From an uncultured Corynebacterium sp. (GTDB taxonomy: Bacteria > Actinomycetota > Actinomycetes > Mycobacteriales > Mycobacteriaceae): a stretch of DNA of 49,860 nucleotides. The position numbers and the translations under genes were made by a program. The stretch is taken from positions 1-49,860 of the forward strand of contig NZ_CAMIAN010000015.1 of NCBI RefSeq assembly GCF_946221155.1, written 5' to 3'. Positions within the stretch are counted from its first letter, which is position 1, and every line of letters starts with the position of its first letter. Below are positions 1-8,278 of the stretch, piece after piece. The notes beneath the pieces were generated by a model. The model searched no databases and was not told the DNA's origin. It worked only from the letters and a program-made list of their open reading frames with translations.

Positions 1-1205
1 ACCCCCGCACCGTCCAGCCCCCGCACCGCCCCGGACTGGGCCATCATCTGCGCCGGGTCGCGCCGAGTCGGGGCGGCCAGCGCATCGGGATCGTGTTCTT
101 TGGCCCATTCCTCGTTGAGCGCCCCGGTCAGCCTCTCCGCCGCGCGCCGGGAGTTCACAAACACCAACGTGGAGCGATTCTCCATCACCTGCTGGTAGAT
201 CGCGCGCTGTACGTGTGGCCACACGCTCTTCTGCTGCGATAGTGCAGATTCCTTATCTACCCCGCTTGCCACGCGCGCGCCCGACCCGACCTGGGTGCTG
301 CCGCCCACCCCTTCGCCGATGAGGCTGGGGCCGAGCAGTGCTTCGTCTACTAGCGCTGCGTCTCCTGGTGCTTCCCCTGTTTCTCCTTCTGACGCCCCCT
401 CCTCCGCCACCTCATACTCAGCCAGCGCGACGTCTTCTACCGGTGGAGGGTCCTGGAAGTCCTCCACCACGCTGGTCACCTGCACATCCCAAGACTTCGG
501 CTGCTCCGGGTTCACCACCGTCACCGAGCGGTCGCCGCCCAAGAAGCTGGCGACTTTATCAACGGGGTTCACCGTCGCCGATAGGCCGATACGCTGTACT
601 GCCCGGCCCGTCAGCATCTCCAGCCTCTCCAATGACAGAGCCAGGTGGGTGCCACGCTTCGTGCCGGCCACCGCGTGTACCTCGTCCACAATCACGGTGT
701 CCACGTTCGCAAGCGTGGCCGCTGCCTTGCTGGTCAGCATCAGGTACAGCGACTCGGGCGTAGTCACCAGAATCTCCGGCGGGTTGCGCAGCAGCTTGGA
801 ACGCTCCGACTGCGGAGTGTCTCCGCTGCGCACACCCACCCGCACTGGGGCGACAGTCTCCCCCATCGCGTCGGCCACCCGCGCTATACCGGCCAGTGGG
901 GCCGCCAGGTTTCGGCTGACGTCCACTCCCAGTGCTTTCAGCGGGGAGATGTACAACACCTTGGTGGGACTAGATTTTTCCGGCGTGGGGGCTTCATTAA
1001 AAAAAGATCTCCCAGAAAGTCGTGACAGCGACCATAAAAAAGCCGCCAGGGTTTTGCCCGACCCCGTCGGCGCCACCACTAAAGCATTCTGACCTGCGGA
1101 TATAGCCCGCCACGCCTGCGTTTGCACAATCGTTGGCTCGGCAAAAACGTCTCGGAACCACGCTGCAACGGGGGCATAAAAGGAATCCAGCGGGTCAACA
1201 GCCAT
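1..1205 (-). CDS. lhr: Lhr-family ATP-dependent helicase, N-terminal part (gene runs off the window)
   Basis: Superfamily 2 helicase of the Lhr (large helicase-related) type, a DNA repair helicase in actinobacteria. About 401 codons are visible, read on the minus strand from ATG at 1205; the C-terminal part lies before base 1. I translated it by hand. It has a Q-motif-like start (PTIVQTQAW), Walker A APTGSGKT near residue 45, motif Ia (LYISPLKALG), a DEVHAVAGTKRG Walker B box typical of Lhr, the LSATV motif and the start of the second RecA fold (TLVFVNSRR). A Glu/Gly/Ala-rich linker of about 60 residues separates the two folds and carries a TGACGCCCCC element. The gene is divergent from cysQ with only 34 bp between the start codons. 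The long plus-strand frame across it is a shadow. Confidence 0.93.
   Translation of the reverse strand, partial: MAVDPLDSFYAPVAAWFRDVFAEPTIVQTQAWRAISAGQNALVVAPTGSGKTLAAFLWSLSRLSGRSFFNEAPTPEKSSPTKVLYISPLKALGVDVSRNLAAPLAGIARVADAMGETVAPVRVGVRSGDTPQSERSKLLRNPPEILVTTPESLYLMLTSKAAATLANVDTVIVDEVHAVAGTKRGTHLALSLERLEMLTGRAVQRIGLSATVNPVDKVASFLGGDRSVTVVNPEQPKSWDVQVTSVVEDFQDPPPVEDVALAEYEVAEEGASEGETGEAPGDAALVDEALLGPSLIGEGVGGSTQVGSGARVASGVDKESALSQQKSVWPHVQRAIYQQVMENRSTLVFVNSRRAAERLTGALNEEWAKEHDPDALAAPTRRDPAQMMAQSGAVRGLDGAG
390..399 (+). repeat. Dispersed 10-mer TGACGCCCCC, exact copy 1
   Basis: Exact copy preceded by a pyrimidine-rich run (TTTCTCCTTC). It lies inside lhr, in the variable Glu/Gly linker between the two RecA folds. 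A near copy in the same gene, TGAAGCCCCC on the minus strand at 987-996 after a T-rich run, also falls in a variable loop. Confidence 0.6.
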
Positions 1206-1226
1206 GTGACCATTTAAACAGACCGC

Positions 1227-1232
1227 TACAGT
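1227..1232 (+). promoter_or_regulatory. -10 box (TACAGT) for cysQ, probably leaderless
   Basis: TACAGT fits TANNNT and ends 7 nt before the cysQ ATG, so transcription should start at or next to the start codon. No Shine-Dalgarno sequence precedes cysQ and no good -35 is visible. Confidence 0.5.
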
Positions 1233-1239
1233 ATGAACT

Positions 1240-2004
1240 ATGACGGCTGAACTCAATGATGCGACGCTGGCCCAGAGACTCGCGCAGGGCACCGGAGAGA
1301 TCCTCAAAGGCGTAAGAAACGTAGGTCTGCTCCGTGGCACCGAGCTGGGCAAGGCCGGCGACGCGCTGGCGCAAGACTGGATCGCCCGCTCCCTCGTCCA
1401 ACACCGCCCGAACGATGCAATGCTCTCCGAAGAGGCCGAGGACGACCTTTCGCGCCTGGACAACTCGCGCGTGTGGGTCATCGACCCTCTCGACGGCACC
1501 CGGGAGTACGCGGGTGGCCGCCAGGACTGGGCCGTACACATCGCTCTGGTGGAAAACGGCAAGGTCATCGAGTCCGCCGTGGGAATGCCTGATCTGGGGC
1601 GAGTATTCAGCAGCTCGGAAGTCCGCGCCGTCGAGGGAGCCCGCACGAACCGCCTAGTAATCAGCCAAAACACCACCCCGGCGATCGCCGAGTTCATCGC
1701 CGAGGATTTGGGCCTGGAGCTGGTGACCATGGGATCCTGCGGGGCTAAAGCCGTCTCCGTGATCTTGGGCGATAACGATGCCTACGTCCACGCCGGCGGT
1801 CAGTACGAATGGGATAACGCAGCCCCCGTCGGAATTGCCCAGGCCGCTGGCCTGCACACTTCCCGCCTTGACGGCACGGACCTGTGCTACAACTGCGAGT
1901 CGCCGTACCTGCCGGACCTGGTAATCTCCCGCCCCGATATGGCCAACGAGATCCTGGCCTCTGCAGCGAAGTTCCACGACAAGCACGGCGCCTACTCTCT
2001 ATAA
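1240..2004 (+). CDS. cysQ: 3'(2'),5'-bisphosphate nucleotidase (inositol monophosphatase family)
   Basis: Mg-dependent phosphatase expected to remove the 3'-phosphate of PAP/PAPS, recycling a by-product of sulfate activation. The 254 residues show the family metal sites: SEEAEDD (motif with the two acidic ligands), DPLDGTREY (metal/phosphate loop; the REY ending is typical of CysQ rather than inositol or histidinol phosphatases) and the C-terminal YEWDNAAPVG motif. The length is normal. A -10 box 7 nt upstream suggests a leaderless start at this ATG. It precedes two lipase genes, then thyA-dfrA. Inositol monophosphatase activity as a side reaction cannot be excluded from sequence. Confidence 0.88.
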   Translation: MTAELNDATLAQRLAQGTGEILKGVRNVGLLRGTELGKAGDALAQDWIARSLVQHRPNDAMLSEEAEDDLSRLDNSRVWVIDPLDGTREYAGGRQDWAVHIALVENGKVIESAVGMPDLGRVFSSSEVRAVEGARTNRLVISQNTTPAIAEFIAEDLGLELVTMGSCGAKAVSVILGDNDAYVHAGGQYEWDNAAPVGIAQAAGLHTSRLDGTDLCYNCESPYLPDLVISRPDMANEILASAAKFHDKHGAYSL

Positions 2005-2022
2005 CCCTGCGCTTAGCACTTC

Positions 2023-2949
2023 ATGCTTCCTTTTTCCTTCTTGACGCCCCGTCCGGCCTCCCGCGCACAGCTGTTGCCAGATGCGGACATCCCCGCCACA
2101 CTGCAGGGGCGCTACGTTATCGGCGCGCCCGCCAACAATCCTCGGAAGAAACTTTCGGAGGAACATCCCTGCCCATTGGTGTTTATCCACGGCACGACGG
2201 ATAACTCGTTCCGCTGGCAGAAAGCCGCAGCGTACTTCTCCGCCCGGGGATACTCCGTGTGGGCGTTTAACTATGGCCGACCGGAGGAAGGCCGCCCTGC
2301 GATTCCGGGTGTGTTTGCTGTCAACGACATCAACGAATCCGCCCTGGAGATCGCGGCGACTATTGATTACATCTTGGACGTCACCGGTGCCAGCAAGGTG
2401 GATCTGGTGGGCCATTCGCAGGGTGGGCTGCACATCAAGAAGTACATTGCGGAGCACGGTGGGCAGGATAAGGTGCGCCGTGCGGTGGGTGTGGCCGCGA
2501 CGTATCACGGCACGACGATGACCGGGATGTCCTCGATCCTGCAGAACCTGGTGGACCGCAACCCGGAGTTCGCGGATCTGGTGGCGGGCAAGGCAGCAAT
2601 TCAGCAGCTGAATAGGTCAGAGTTCATCAGGCGGCTCAACGAGCTGCCGGATACTCACCCAAACGTGATGTACACGAATATTTTCACGTCAAAGGATCTG
2701 ACGGCCACTCCGAATTCCACCTCACAGCTGGAGTCCGTCGACGGGGCGGACGTGGCTGACGCGGAGGTCGGTGAGATCTGCGGGCTGTTGCTTCCGCCGG
2801 GGCATGCATCGCTTCCCGAAAATGATCACATCATTGGACTGATCGAGTGGGGTTTGACTCGCGATCGGGGTGATCACACGCCTGTGCATTCTGGATGTAA
2901 TGGCGGACAGCGCTGGAAGTTGGGCTATCGTTTCTTCCATGAAAACTAA
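2023..2949 (+). CDS. Class-2 (LipA/LipB-type) lipase paralogue without a signal peptide
   Basis: Alpha/beta-hydrolase close to the next gene along its whole length. It has the oxyanion region VFIHGTTDNSFRWQ, the nucleophile elbow GHSQGG and the matching C-terminal block ending in IIGLIEWGLTR. Unlike its neighbour it has no signal peptide: the frame is closed by TAG at 2014-2016, ATG 2023 is the first possible start, and mature-domain sequence begins within about 25 residues. No Shine-Dalgarno sequence is visible. Two of the neighbour's four cysteines are missing. Its last 11 bases overlap the neighbour's start. It is probably a tandem duplicate now cytoplasmic, or a decaying copy; the reading frame is intact. 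Confidence 0.75.
   Translation: MLPFSFLTPRPASRAQLLPDADIPATLQGRYVIGAPANNPRKKLSEEHPCPLVFIHGTTDNSFRWQKAAAYFSARGYSVWAFNYGRPEEGRPAIPGVFAVNDINESALEIAATIDYILDVTGASKVDLVGHSQGGLHIKKYIAEHGGQDKVRRAVGVAATYHGTTMTGMSSILQNLVDRNPEFADLVAGKAAIQQLNRSEFIRRLNELPDTHPNVMYTNIFTSKDLTATPNSTSQLESVDGADVADAEVGEICGLLLPPGHASLPENDHIIGLIEWGLTRDRGDHTPVHSGCNGGQRWKLGYRFFHEN
2042..2051 (+). repeat. Dispersed 10-mer, near copy (TGACGCCCCG)
   Basis: Nine of ten bases match TGACGCCCCC, after a run very like copy 1 (TTTTTCCTTCT). It lies in the first codons of the signal-less lipase, where a signal peptide would be expected. Confidence 0.45.
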
Positions 2950-3949
2950 AACTCTCGCACAGGGTCGGATCCGCCGGCCCATCCTGGCTGGCGCCGCAGC
3001 GCTGAGCATTTCCCTCTCTGCCCTCGTTTCCCTCACTCCTTCGGCCATCGCCGCTGATGCCGATGCATCTAGCGCTATTTCGGACGCCGCAGTCCCCGCC
3101 GGCCTCGCAGGCAACCATGTGGCTAAGGCGCCTGTGAACAACCCCTCCTGTGTTCCCTCCCCGGAGCATCCGAACCCCGTCGTCTTCATCCACGGCACGT
3201 CCGATAACTCCACCCGCTGGCAGAAGGCCGCCAGCGCTCTATCCCAAGAAGGCTTCTGCACGTGGGCTTTCAACTACGGCAAGCCGAATGACGGCAAGCC
3301 GAACCTGCTGGGGTACTACGCGATGACGGACATCGACGATTCCGCTAAGGAGATCGCTTCTACCATCGACTACATCCTGTCCGTGACCGGTGCAGAGAAA
3401 GTCGACCTGGTGGGGCACTCCCAGGGTGGACTGCACTTGAAGAAGTACATCGCGGAGAACGGCGGTGGCGAGAAGGTCGACCGCGTGGTCGGCGTTGCCC
3501 CGACTTACCACGGCACCACGCTGGCCGGTATGGATAAGATGTTGCGCCCGATCATTGAGAGGAACCCGAAGCTTGCAGAGTCCGTCGCAGGTAAGGCTGG
3601 TGTGCAGCAGCTGGTCGGTTCGGAACTTATCGATCGCTTGAACAAGCTGCCAGATACCGACAAGCGCGTGCAGTACACCAACCTCTACTCTTCCGCTGAT
3701 ACCACCGCCACACCGAACAAGACTTCCATGCTGGAATCGGTCGACGGCGCGGACGTGGCGAACGTGGAGGTGGGCGCTACCTGCAAGCTTCCCATTGCTC
3801 CGGCACACGCAGCCTTGCCCAAGCACGATTCAACTATCGGTCTGATCATGTGGGGTCTGACCCGCAAGGCGGGCGACCACACGCCGACCGCCGAGAACTG
3901 CTCTAGCCTGGCGCGCGGTTCCGTTTCTGGGGCCGCTGCGAGTTCCTAG
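2939..3949 (+). CDS. Secreted class-2 triacylglycerol lipase
   Basis: Extracellular esterase/lipase; substrates are probably host or environmental acylglycerols. The start at 2939 begins a classical signal peptide: positively charged MKTKTLAQGRIRR, a hydrophobic run rich in Ala/Leu/Ser, and a likely cleavage after AIAADA near residue 40. An upstream ATG (2870) would bury it. Catalytic-domain features are VFIHGTSDNS, the nucleophile elbow GHSQGG and a C-terminal histidine region (HDSTIGLIMWGL). Four cysteines (PSC, GFC, ATC, ENC) could form two disulfides, consistent with export. It follows its paralogue with an 11-bp overlap, so the two may be cotranscribed. Confidence 0.85.
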   Translation: MKTKTLAQGRIRRPILAGAAALSISLSALVSLTPSAIAADADASSAISDAAVPAGLAGNHVAKAPVNNPSCVPSPEHPNPVVFIHGTSDNSTRWQKAASALSQEGFCTWAFNYGKPNDGKPNLLGYYAMTDIDDSAKEIASTIDYILSVTGAEKVDLVGHSQGGLHLKKYIAENGGGEKVDRVVGVAPTYHGTTLAGMDKMLRPIIERNPKLAESVAGKAGVQQLVGSELIDRLNKLPDTDKRVQYTNLYSSADTTATPNKTSMLESVDGADVANVEVGATCKLPIAPAHAALPKHDSTIGLIMWGLTRKAGDHTPTAENCSSLARGSVSGAAASS

Positions 3950-4055
3950 TTGAGTACGCCGCCTCCCCCAGGCTTGCCAGCCCCGCGGGTGCCACCATTC
4001 GATTGCCGACGTAAACTATGTGGGACTTTTGAACCCCCAATAAGCTTCTAGCTTG

Positions 4056-4064
4056 AAAGGAAGG
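4056..4064 (+). promoter_or_regulatory. Ribosome binding site that fixes the thyA start
   Basis: AAAGGAAGG ends 9 nt before GTG 4074, which favours that GTG over the in-frame TTG at 4053 that overlaps the site itself. Confidence 0.7.
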
Positions 4065-4073
4065 CGGCGAGCA

Positions 4074-4895
4074 GTGGCACCCCAGCAGCAGCCGAGTTCC
4101 ACCCCCACTCCATACGAGGATCTTCTGCGAGAGATCCTCGAAACGGGCACTCCCAAGGGTGACCGTACCGGCACGGGCACTACCAGCCTGTTTGGCCGTC
4201 AGATCCGCTATGACCTCTCCGCAGGTTTCCCGCTGATCACTACCAAGTCGGTACACGTGAAGTCCGTCGTGGGAGAACTGCTGTGGTTCCTCCGTGGAGA
4301 TTCCAACGTGCGCTGGCTGCAGGAGAACGGCATTCGCATCTGGAACGAATGGGCCGACGAGAATGGCGATCTGGGTCCGGTCTATGGCGTTCAGTGGCGC
4401 AGCTGGCCGACCCCGAACGGCCAACACATCGACCAGATCGCCGGCGCGTTGGAAACGCTGCAGACTAACCCAGATTCGCGCCGCAATATCGTGAGTGCCT
4501 GGAATGTCTCGGAGCTGGATAGCATGGCCCTTCCGCCGTGCCACCTGCTGTTCCAGCTGTACGTTGCGAACGGAAAGCTCAGCTGCCAGCTGTACCAGCG
4601 CAGCGCGGACATGTTCCTGGGCGTGCCGTTCAATATCGCCAGCTACTCGCTGCTAACCCACATGTTCGCCCAGCAGGCGGGCTTAGAGGTCGGCGAGTTC
4701 ATCTGGACTGGTGGCGATTGCCACATCTACGACAACCACGTGGAGCAGGTAAAGCTGCAGCTTTCCCGCGATGCCCGCCCGTACCCGCAGCTGCAGCTGA
4801 ACAAGGCTGCGGACATGTTCTCCTACGACTTTTCCGATATCGAGTTCACCGGTTACGACCCGCACCCGGTGATCAAGGCAAAGGTGGCCGTATAA
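4074..4895 (+). CDS. thyA: Thymidylate synthase
   Basis: Makes dTMP from dUMP using methylene-tetrahydrofolate and releases dihydrofolate, which the next gene reduces. About 273 residues with the complete ThyA signature: GDRTGTGT near the N-terminus, the LLWFLRGDSN block, the catalytic cysteine in ALPPCHLLFQLYV, QRSADMFLGVPFN, and GDCHIYDNH for nucleotide binding. The GTG start is chosen because a strong AAAGGAAGG site lies 9 nt upstream. Its TAA stop is followed at once by the ATG of dfrA, so the pair is surely coupled. Confidence 0.97.
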   Translation: MAPQQQPSSTPTPYEDLLREILETGTPKGDRTGTGTTSLFGRQIRYDLSAGFPLITTKSVHVKSVVGELLWFLRGDSNVRWLQENGIRIWNEWADENGDLGPVYGVQWRSWPTPNGQHIDQIAGALETLQTNPDSRRNIVSAWNVSELDSMALPPCHLLFQLYVANGKLSCQLYQRSADMFLGVPFNIASYSLLTHMFAQQAGLEVGEFIWTGGDCHIYDNHVEQVKLQLSRDARPYPQLQLNKAADMFSYDFSDIEFTGYDPHPVIKAKVAV

Positions 4896-5609
4896 ATGAC
4901 TTCCAACAACCACCCCCACCGCCCAACCGGCTACGAGCCTGGCGATTACCCGGAGCTCACCGCCGCAGCTGTCAGCTACGCCCTGGAGGCCAAGGGGATC
5001 TCCCGCGACCAGGTAGAGATCGGCATGATCTGGGCGCAAACCACCGCCGGTGTAATCGGCGATGGCGCGGACATGCCCTGGTATCTGCCGGAGGACCTGA
5101 AGCACTTTAAGAACGCCACCACCGGCTATCCCGTCGTCATGGGGCGCACCTCCTGGGAAGCACTCGACGATGGCTTCCGTCCGCTGCCGGGGCGCACGAA
5201 CTATGTGATCACTAGGCAGGATGATTATGACGCCCCCGGTGGAATTATCGAGCCTTCGATCCCCAGCGCGCTGGCCAACGCCGCGGAGCAGATCCTCAAC
5301 GAGTTGAAGGACAGCGCCAGTGCTGACGGTGCCGACGGCACTTTAGACGAGCGCACCCCTACCGTGTGGGTACTAGGCGGCGGCCAAGTGTACGCGCAGT
5401 GCATGCCCGTGGCCGATCGCATCGTCATCACGGAGATCGACATGGAGGCTCCCGAGCGCTTCCAGGTCTACGCACCTCTGGTTCCCACCGAAGAGTTCGA
5501 AGAGCACGCCGAGGAGTGGCAAGAATCGCTAAAGGGCCACCCGGTCGACCAAGAGGTCAATCCCGAGCAGCCCCTGCGCTACCGCTTCTGCACCTGGACA
5601 CGGCGCTAG
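4896..5609 (+). CDS. dfrA: Dihydrofolate reductase with N-terminal extension
   Basis: NADPH-dependent reduction of dihydrofolate to tetrahydrofolate, the trimethoprim target. The core begins around residue 44 (MIWAQTTAGVIG) and continues with MPWYLPEDLKHFK, where the acidic residue of PEDL corresponds to the catalytic Asp/Glu, then VVMGRTSWEAL and VLGGGQVYAQ. The first 43 residues (rich in His, Pro, Ala, Glu) have no counterpart in usual DHFRs of about 160 residues. An acidic Ala/Asp insert (ELKDSASADGADG) also enlarges the core. The start is ambiguous: ATG 4896 abuts the thyA stop, while an internal ATG at 5025 would give a standard-length protein but has a weak Shine-Dalgarno sequence. Confidence 0.93.
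   Translation: MTSNNHPHRPTGYEPGDYPELTAAAVSYALEAKGISRDQVEIGMIWAQTTAGVIGDGADMPWYLPEDLKHFKNATTGYPVVMGRTSWEALDDGFRPLPGRTNYVITRQDDYDAPGGIIEPSIPSALANAAEQILNELKDSASADGADGTLDERTPTVWVLGGGQVYAQCMPVADRIVITEIDMEAPERFQVYAPLVPTEEFEEHAEEWQESLKGHPVDQEVNPEQPLRYRFCTWTRR
5228..5237 (+). repeat. Dispersed 10-mer TGACGCCCCC, exact copy 2
   Basis: Exact copy in dfrA, coding part of the DDYDAPGG surface loop before the Pro-Ser helix. Preceded by GATGATTA. Confidence 0.6.
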
Positions 5610-5665
5610 TCAACGCGCCCCGCGCTCTAGCGCGTGGCCAGCTACGCGCTGAACCAGCGCACTAA

Positions 5666-7102
5666 CTACACGCTGTAGTACAGCTCGAATTCCTTCGGAC
5701 TCGGCCCCTGGCGCAGTGGCTGAATCTCCAACTCGTACTTCAGCCGCACATAGGCCTGCAGGAAGTCCTCGTCGAAGACACCCCCAGCGGTGAGGAAATC
5801 GTGGTCTTCCTCCATTGCCGTAAGAGCGGCCTCCAGCGAGTGCGGAACCTTCGGAACCTTCTTCGCTTCTTCAGGCGGCAGCTCGTAGAGGTCCTTATCC
5901 GTCGGCTCGCCAGGCTCGATGCGGTTCAGAATTCCGTCCAGCCCCGCCATCAGCTGGGCCGCGAAACCCAGGTAGGGGTTCGAGGACGGGTCCGGCGCCC
6001 GGAACTCAATACGCTTGGCCGCAGGGCTATCGCCGGTCAGCGGAATGCGGATGGCCGCCGAGCGGTTGGACTGCGAATAGGCCAAGTTGACGGGCGCTTC
6101 GAAGCCGGAATATAGGCGTCGATAAGAGTTAACGGTGGGGTTCGTGAAGGCGAGCACCGCCGGGGCGTGGTGCAACAAACCACCGATGTAGTAGCGCGCC
6201 ATCTCAGACAGTCCCGCATAGCCCGTCTCGTCGTAGAACAGCGGCTTGCCGTCCTTCCACAGCGACTGGTGGGCGTGCATGCCGCAACCGCCATCGCCGG
6301 CCAGGGGCTTAGGCATAAAGGTTGCGGTCTTGCGGTGCTGCTCGGCGGTGTTCTTCACCACGTATTTGAAAGTCTGCAGGTCGTCCGCGGCGGCCAGCAG
6401 GGTATCGAAGCGATAATTGACCTCCTGGATGCCGCCGGTGGCGACCTCGTGGTGGAAGCGCTCGATCTCGAAGCCGACCTTTTCCAGGTTGTACGCAATG
6501 TCGTCGCGCACTGGAATGGTCTTGTCATATGGGGCGACTGGGAAGTAGCCGTCATTGATGCGGATCTGGTTGCCGCGGTTCGGCGAACCATCCATCATCG
6601 TCTCCTCGCCAGAGCGCCACCAGCCCTCGTCCGAATCCACGCGGTGGAAGGACATGTTGGTGTCGGAGGCGTATTGGACGGAATCGAAGACGTAAAACTC
6701 CGCCTCCGCGCCGATCGAACAAGTGTCCGCCACGCCGGTTTCCTTCAGGTAGTTCTCCGCCTTGCGCGCGATGGTGCGCGGGTCGCGGCGGTACGGCTGG
6801 CGGGTCAGCGGGTCTTGCACGAAGAACTGCATGTTCAGCGTGGGGTGCTCGCGGAAAGGATCCACGTAGGCGGTCGTCGGGTCCGGAATCAGCGCCATAT
6901 CCGACTTATCCACGGTGGAGAAGCCGGGGATGGAGGAGCCGTCGAAAGCGAAGCCATCCTCCGCCGACTTGGGGGTTAGCTCGCGCGCCGGGACAGTCAG
7001 CCCATGTTCCAGGCCGAACATGTTGGTGAAGCGAATGTCCAGGTAGCGTATGTTTTCCGACTTAATGAAGTCGATGACCTGGTCGATGTTTTTGAACTCC
7101 AT
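5666..7102 (-). CDS. glnA: Type I glutamine synthetase (GSI-beta)
   Basis: ATP-dependent condensation of ammonium and glutamate; expected dodecamer in the cytosol. The 478 residues equal the length of mycobacterial GlnA1. Motifs are DGSSIPGF (N-terminal domain), EAEFYVFD (metal ligands), NYRFD, GMHAHQSLWKDG (ATP/metal), NRSAAIRIP and the adenylylation segment DKDLYELPPEE, whose tyrosine suggests control by GlnE-type adenylylation. One oddity is GDGGCGMH, where most relatives have Ser before GMH. It starts 15 bp after the ornithine cyclodeaminase-family gene, whose stop overlaps the AGGAG site, so the two form an operon. A second glnA elsewhere in the genome is likely, and this copy may be the paralogue. 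Confidence 0.92.
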   Translation of the reverse strand: MEFKNIDQVIDFIKSENIRYLDIRFTNMFGLEHGLTVPARELTPKSAEDGFAFDGSSIPGFSTVDKSDMALIPDPTTAYVDPFREHPTLNMQFFVQDPLTRQPYRRDPRTIARKAENYLKETGVADTCSIGAEAEFYVFDSVQYASDTNMSFHRVDSDEGWWRSGEETMMDGSPNRGNQIRINDGYFPVAPYDKTIPVRDDIAYNLEKVGFEIERFHHEVATGGIQEVNYRFDTLLAAADDLQTFKYVVKNTAEQHRKTATFMPKPLAGDGGCGMHAHQSLWKDGKPLFYDETGYAGLSEMARYYIGGLLHHAPAVLAFTNPTVNSYRRLYSGFEAPVNLAYSQSNRSAAIRIPLTGDSPAAKRIEFRAPDPSSNPYLGFAAQLMAGLDGILNRIEPGEPTDKDLYELPPEEAKKVPKVPHSLEAALTAMEEDHDFLTAGGVFDEDFLQAYVRLKYELEIQPLRQGPSPKEFELYYSV

Positions 7103-7117
7103 GGTTCGTTCAGGCTC

Positions 7118-8278
7118 CTAGGTCAGCTCCGGGGTCTCCCAGAGATTCAGTTTGGTGCCAATGCCCTTCTCCAGAGCGTTCTCATATACCTCGGTAGCCC
7201 AGGAAACATCCTCGACGGGCATGCCGCCGATGGAGTAGAAAAAGATCTGCTCATCGTTCTCGCGGCCCGGGGCCTTACCCGCGGCGATGGCACCGATATT
7301 GTGCAGCTTCTCCTTCGGCAGGGTGCCCTCCTCGACCATGTCCCACCAGCGGTTGCCGGGGATGCCCAGCAGGCGCTCGTAGGTGACGTCCGGGCCGTTT
7401 TCCTGGAACCATTCCTTGTACAGACCGTCGTAGTCCAGCACCAGGTTGGATTCGTCGGACTTGATGAAGTCGTCATCGAAGCGGGCCGCTGCGGGGCACA
7501 GCACCAGCGCGCCGGGCTTGAGCCACTCGCGCTTGAAGTACGGGAAGGCCTGCGGGCCGTCCGGGGAGGTGGAGGTGCCGGCGATCAGGATGTCGCTGCC
7601 CTCGATGGCCTCCTGCTCGCTGTCGACGACCTGCACGTCCAGGTCCTCGAAGCGGTCGCGGATCCACTGTGCTGCCTTTTCGGTAGAGCCGGCGCTGCGG
7701 CCCTTGATCTTCACGGTCTTGATGCTGGGGCGTTGGGTGATAGAGGAGGCCAGGATGGTGCGGGACATGACGCCCGGTCCGATGATGCCTACGGTCTCTG
7801 CGTTCTCTACAGCGAGGTGCTTGACGCCCACAGCCGGAACCGCACCAGTGCGGTACGCGGACAGCAGGTTGGCCGACATGATGGCCTTCGGGGCGCCGGT
7901 GACGGCATCGTTGAGGACGAACACGTGGATGGAGCGGGGCAGACCTGCGGCGCGGTTCTCGGCGTTCGAGCCGTACCACTTCACGCCGGCGCCCTTGAAT
8001 CGGCCGCCGAGGTAGGCAGGCATTGCCATGAAACGACGGTCGGGACCGTTGGCGGGCATACCCTCATGCTCGGGGTTGTCGGGGAAGTTGACCTGGGCGC
8101 CGTGGGAGTTTCCGGAAGCGCCGGCCATGCGGTAGTCGCCCTTATCCAGAAGGATCAGGGTTTCTTCCATGACGTCGACACAGCGAGCAGAGTCCGTCAC
8201 CCCCGCTTCAATCATGTCGGGCTCGGAAAGCCACAGGAAGTCGATGCTGGTGTCGGTGGAGCCGGTGGACTGGGTCAT
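7118..8278 (-). CDS. Ornithine cyclodeaminase / mu-crystallin family protein
   Basis: NAD(P)-binding protein of the OCD/mu-crystallin family, 386 residues. It has a Rossmann segment (VGIIGPGVMSRTIL), the family's substrate-side block RFMAMPAYLGGRFKGAGVKWYGS and the late ILIAGTSTSP loop. True ornithine cyclodeaminase makes proline and ammonia from ornithine, but many family members are ketimine reductases or alanine/other amino-acid dehydrogenases, and long relatives are sometimes annotated as a tyramine oxidase subunit, so the substrate is not settled. GAGGAG lies 8 nt before the ATG. It is cotranscribed with glnA downstream, which fits an ammonia-releasing enzyme feeding glutamine synthetase. 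Confidence 0.8.
   Translation of the reverse strand: MTQSTGSTDTSIDFLWLSEPDMIEAGVTDSARCVDVMEETLILLDKGDYRMAGASGNSHGAQVNFPDNPEHEGMPANGPDRRFMAMPAYLGGRFKGAGVKWYGSNAENRAAGLPRSIHVFVLNDAVTGAPKAIMSANLLSAYRTGAVPAVGVKHLAVENAETVGIIGPGVMSRTILASSITQRPSIKTVKIKGRSAGSTEKAAQWIRDRFEDLDVQVVDSEQEAIEGSDILIAGTSTSPDGPQAFPYFKREWLKPGALVLCPAAARFDDDFIKSDESNLVLDYDGLYKEWFQENGPDVTYERLLGIPGNRWWDMVEEGTLPKEKLHNIGAIAAGKAPGRENDEQIFFYSIGGMPVEDVSWATEVYENALEKGIGTKLNLWETPELT
7822..7831 (+). repeat. Dispersed 10-mer, near copy (TGACGCCCAC)
   Basis: Near copy after GAGGTGCT, antisense inside the ornithine cyclodeaminase-family gene. It is the last element before an 8.5-kb stretch with none. Confidence 0.3.

Noticed and set aside
295..1092. 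265-codon plus-strand frame over the helicase gene
   Set aside because: It is antisense to a clear Lhr coding sequence with Walker A, DEVH and SAT motifs; the product is Ser/Thr/Pro-rich shadow sequence with no ribosome site.
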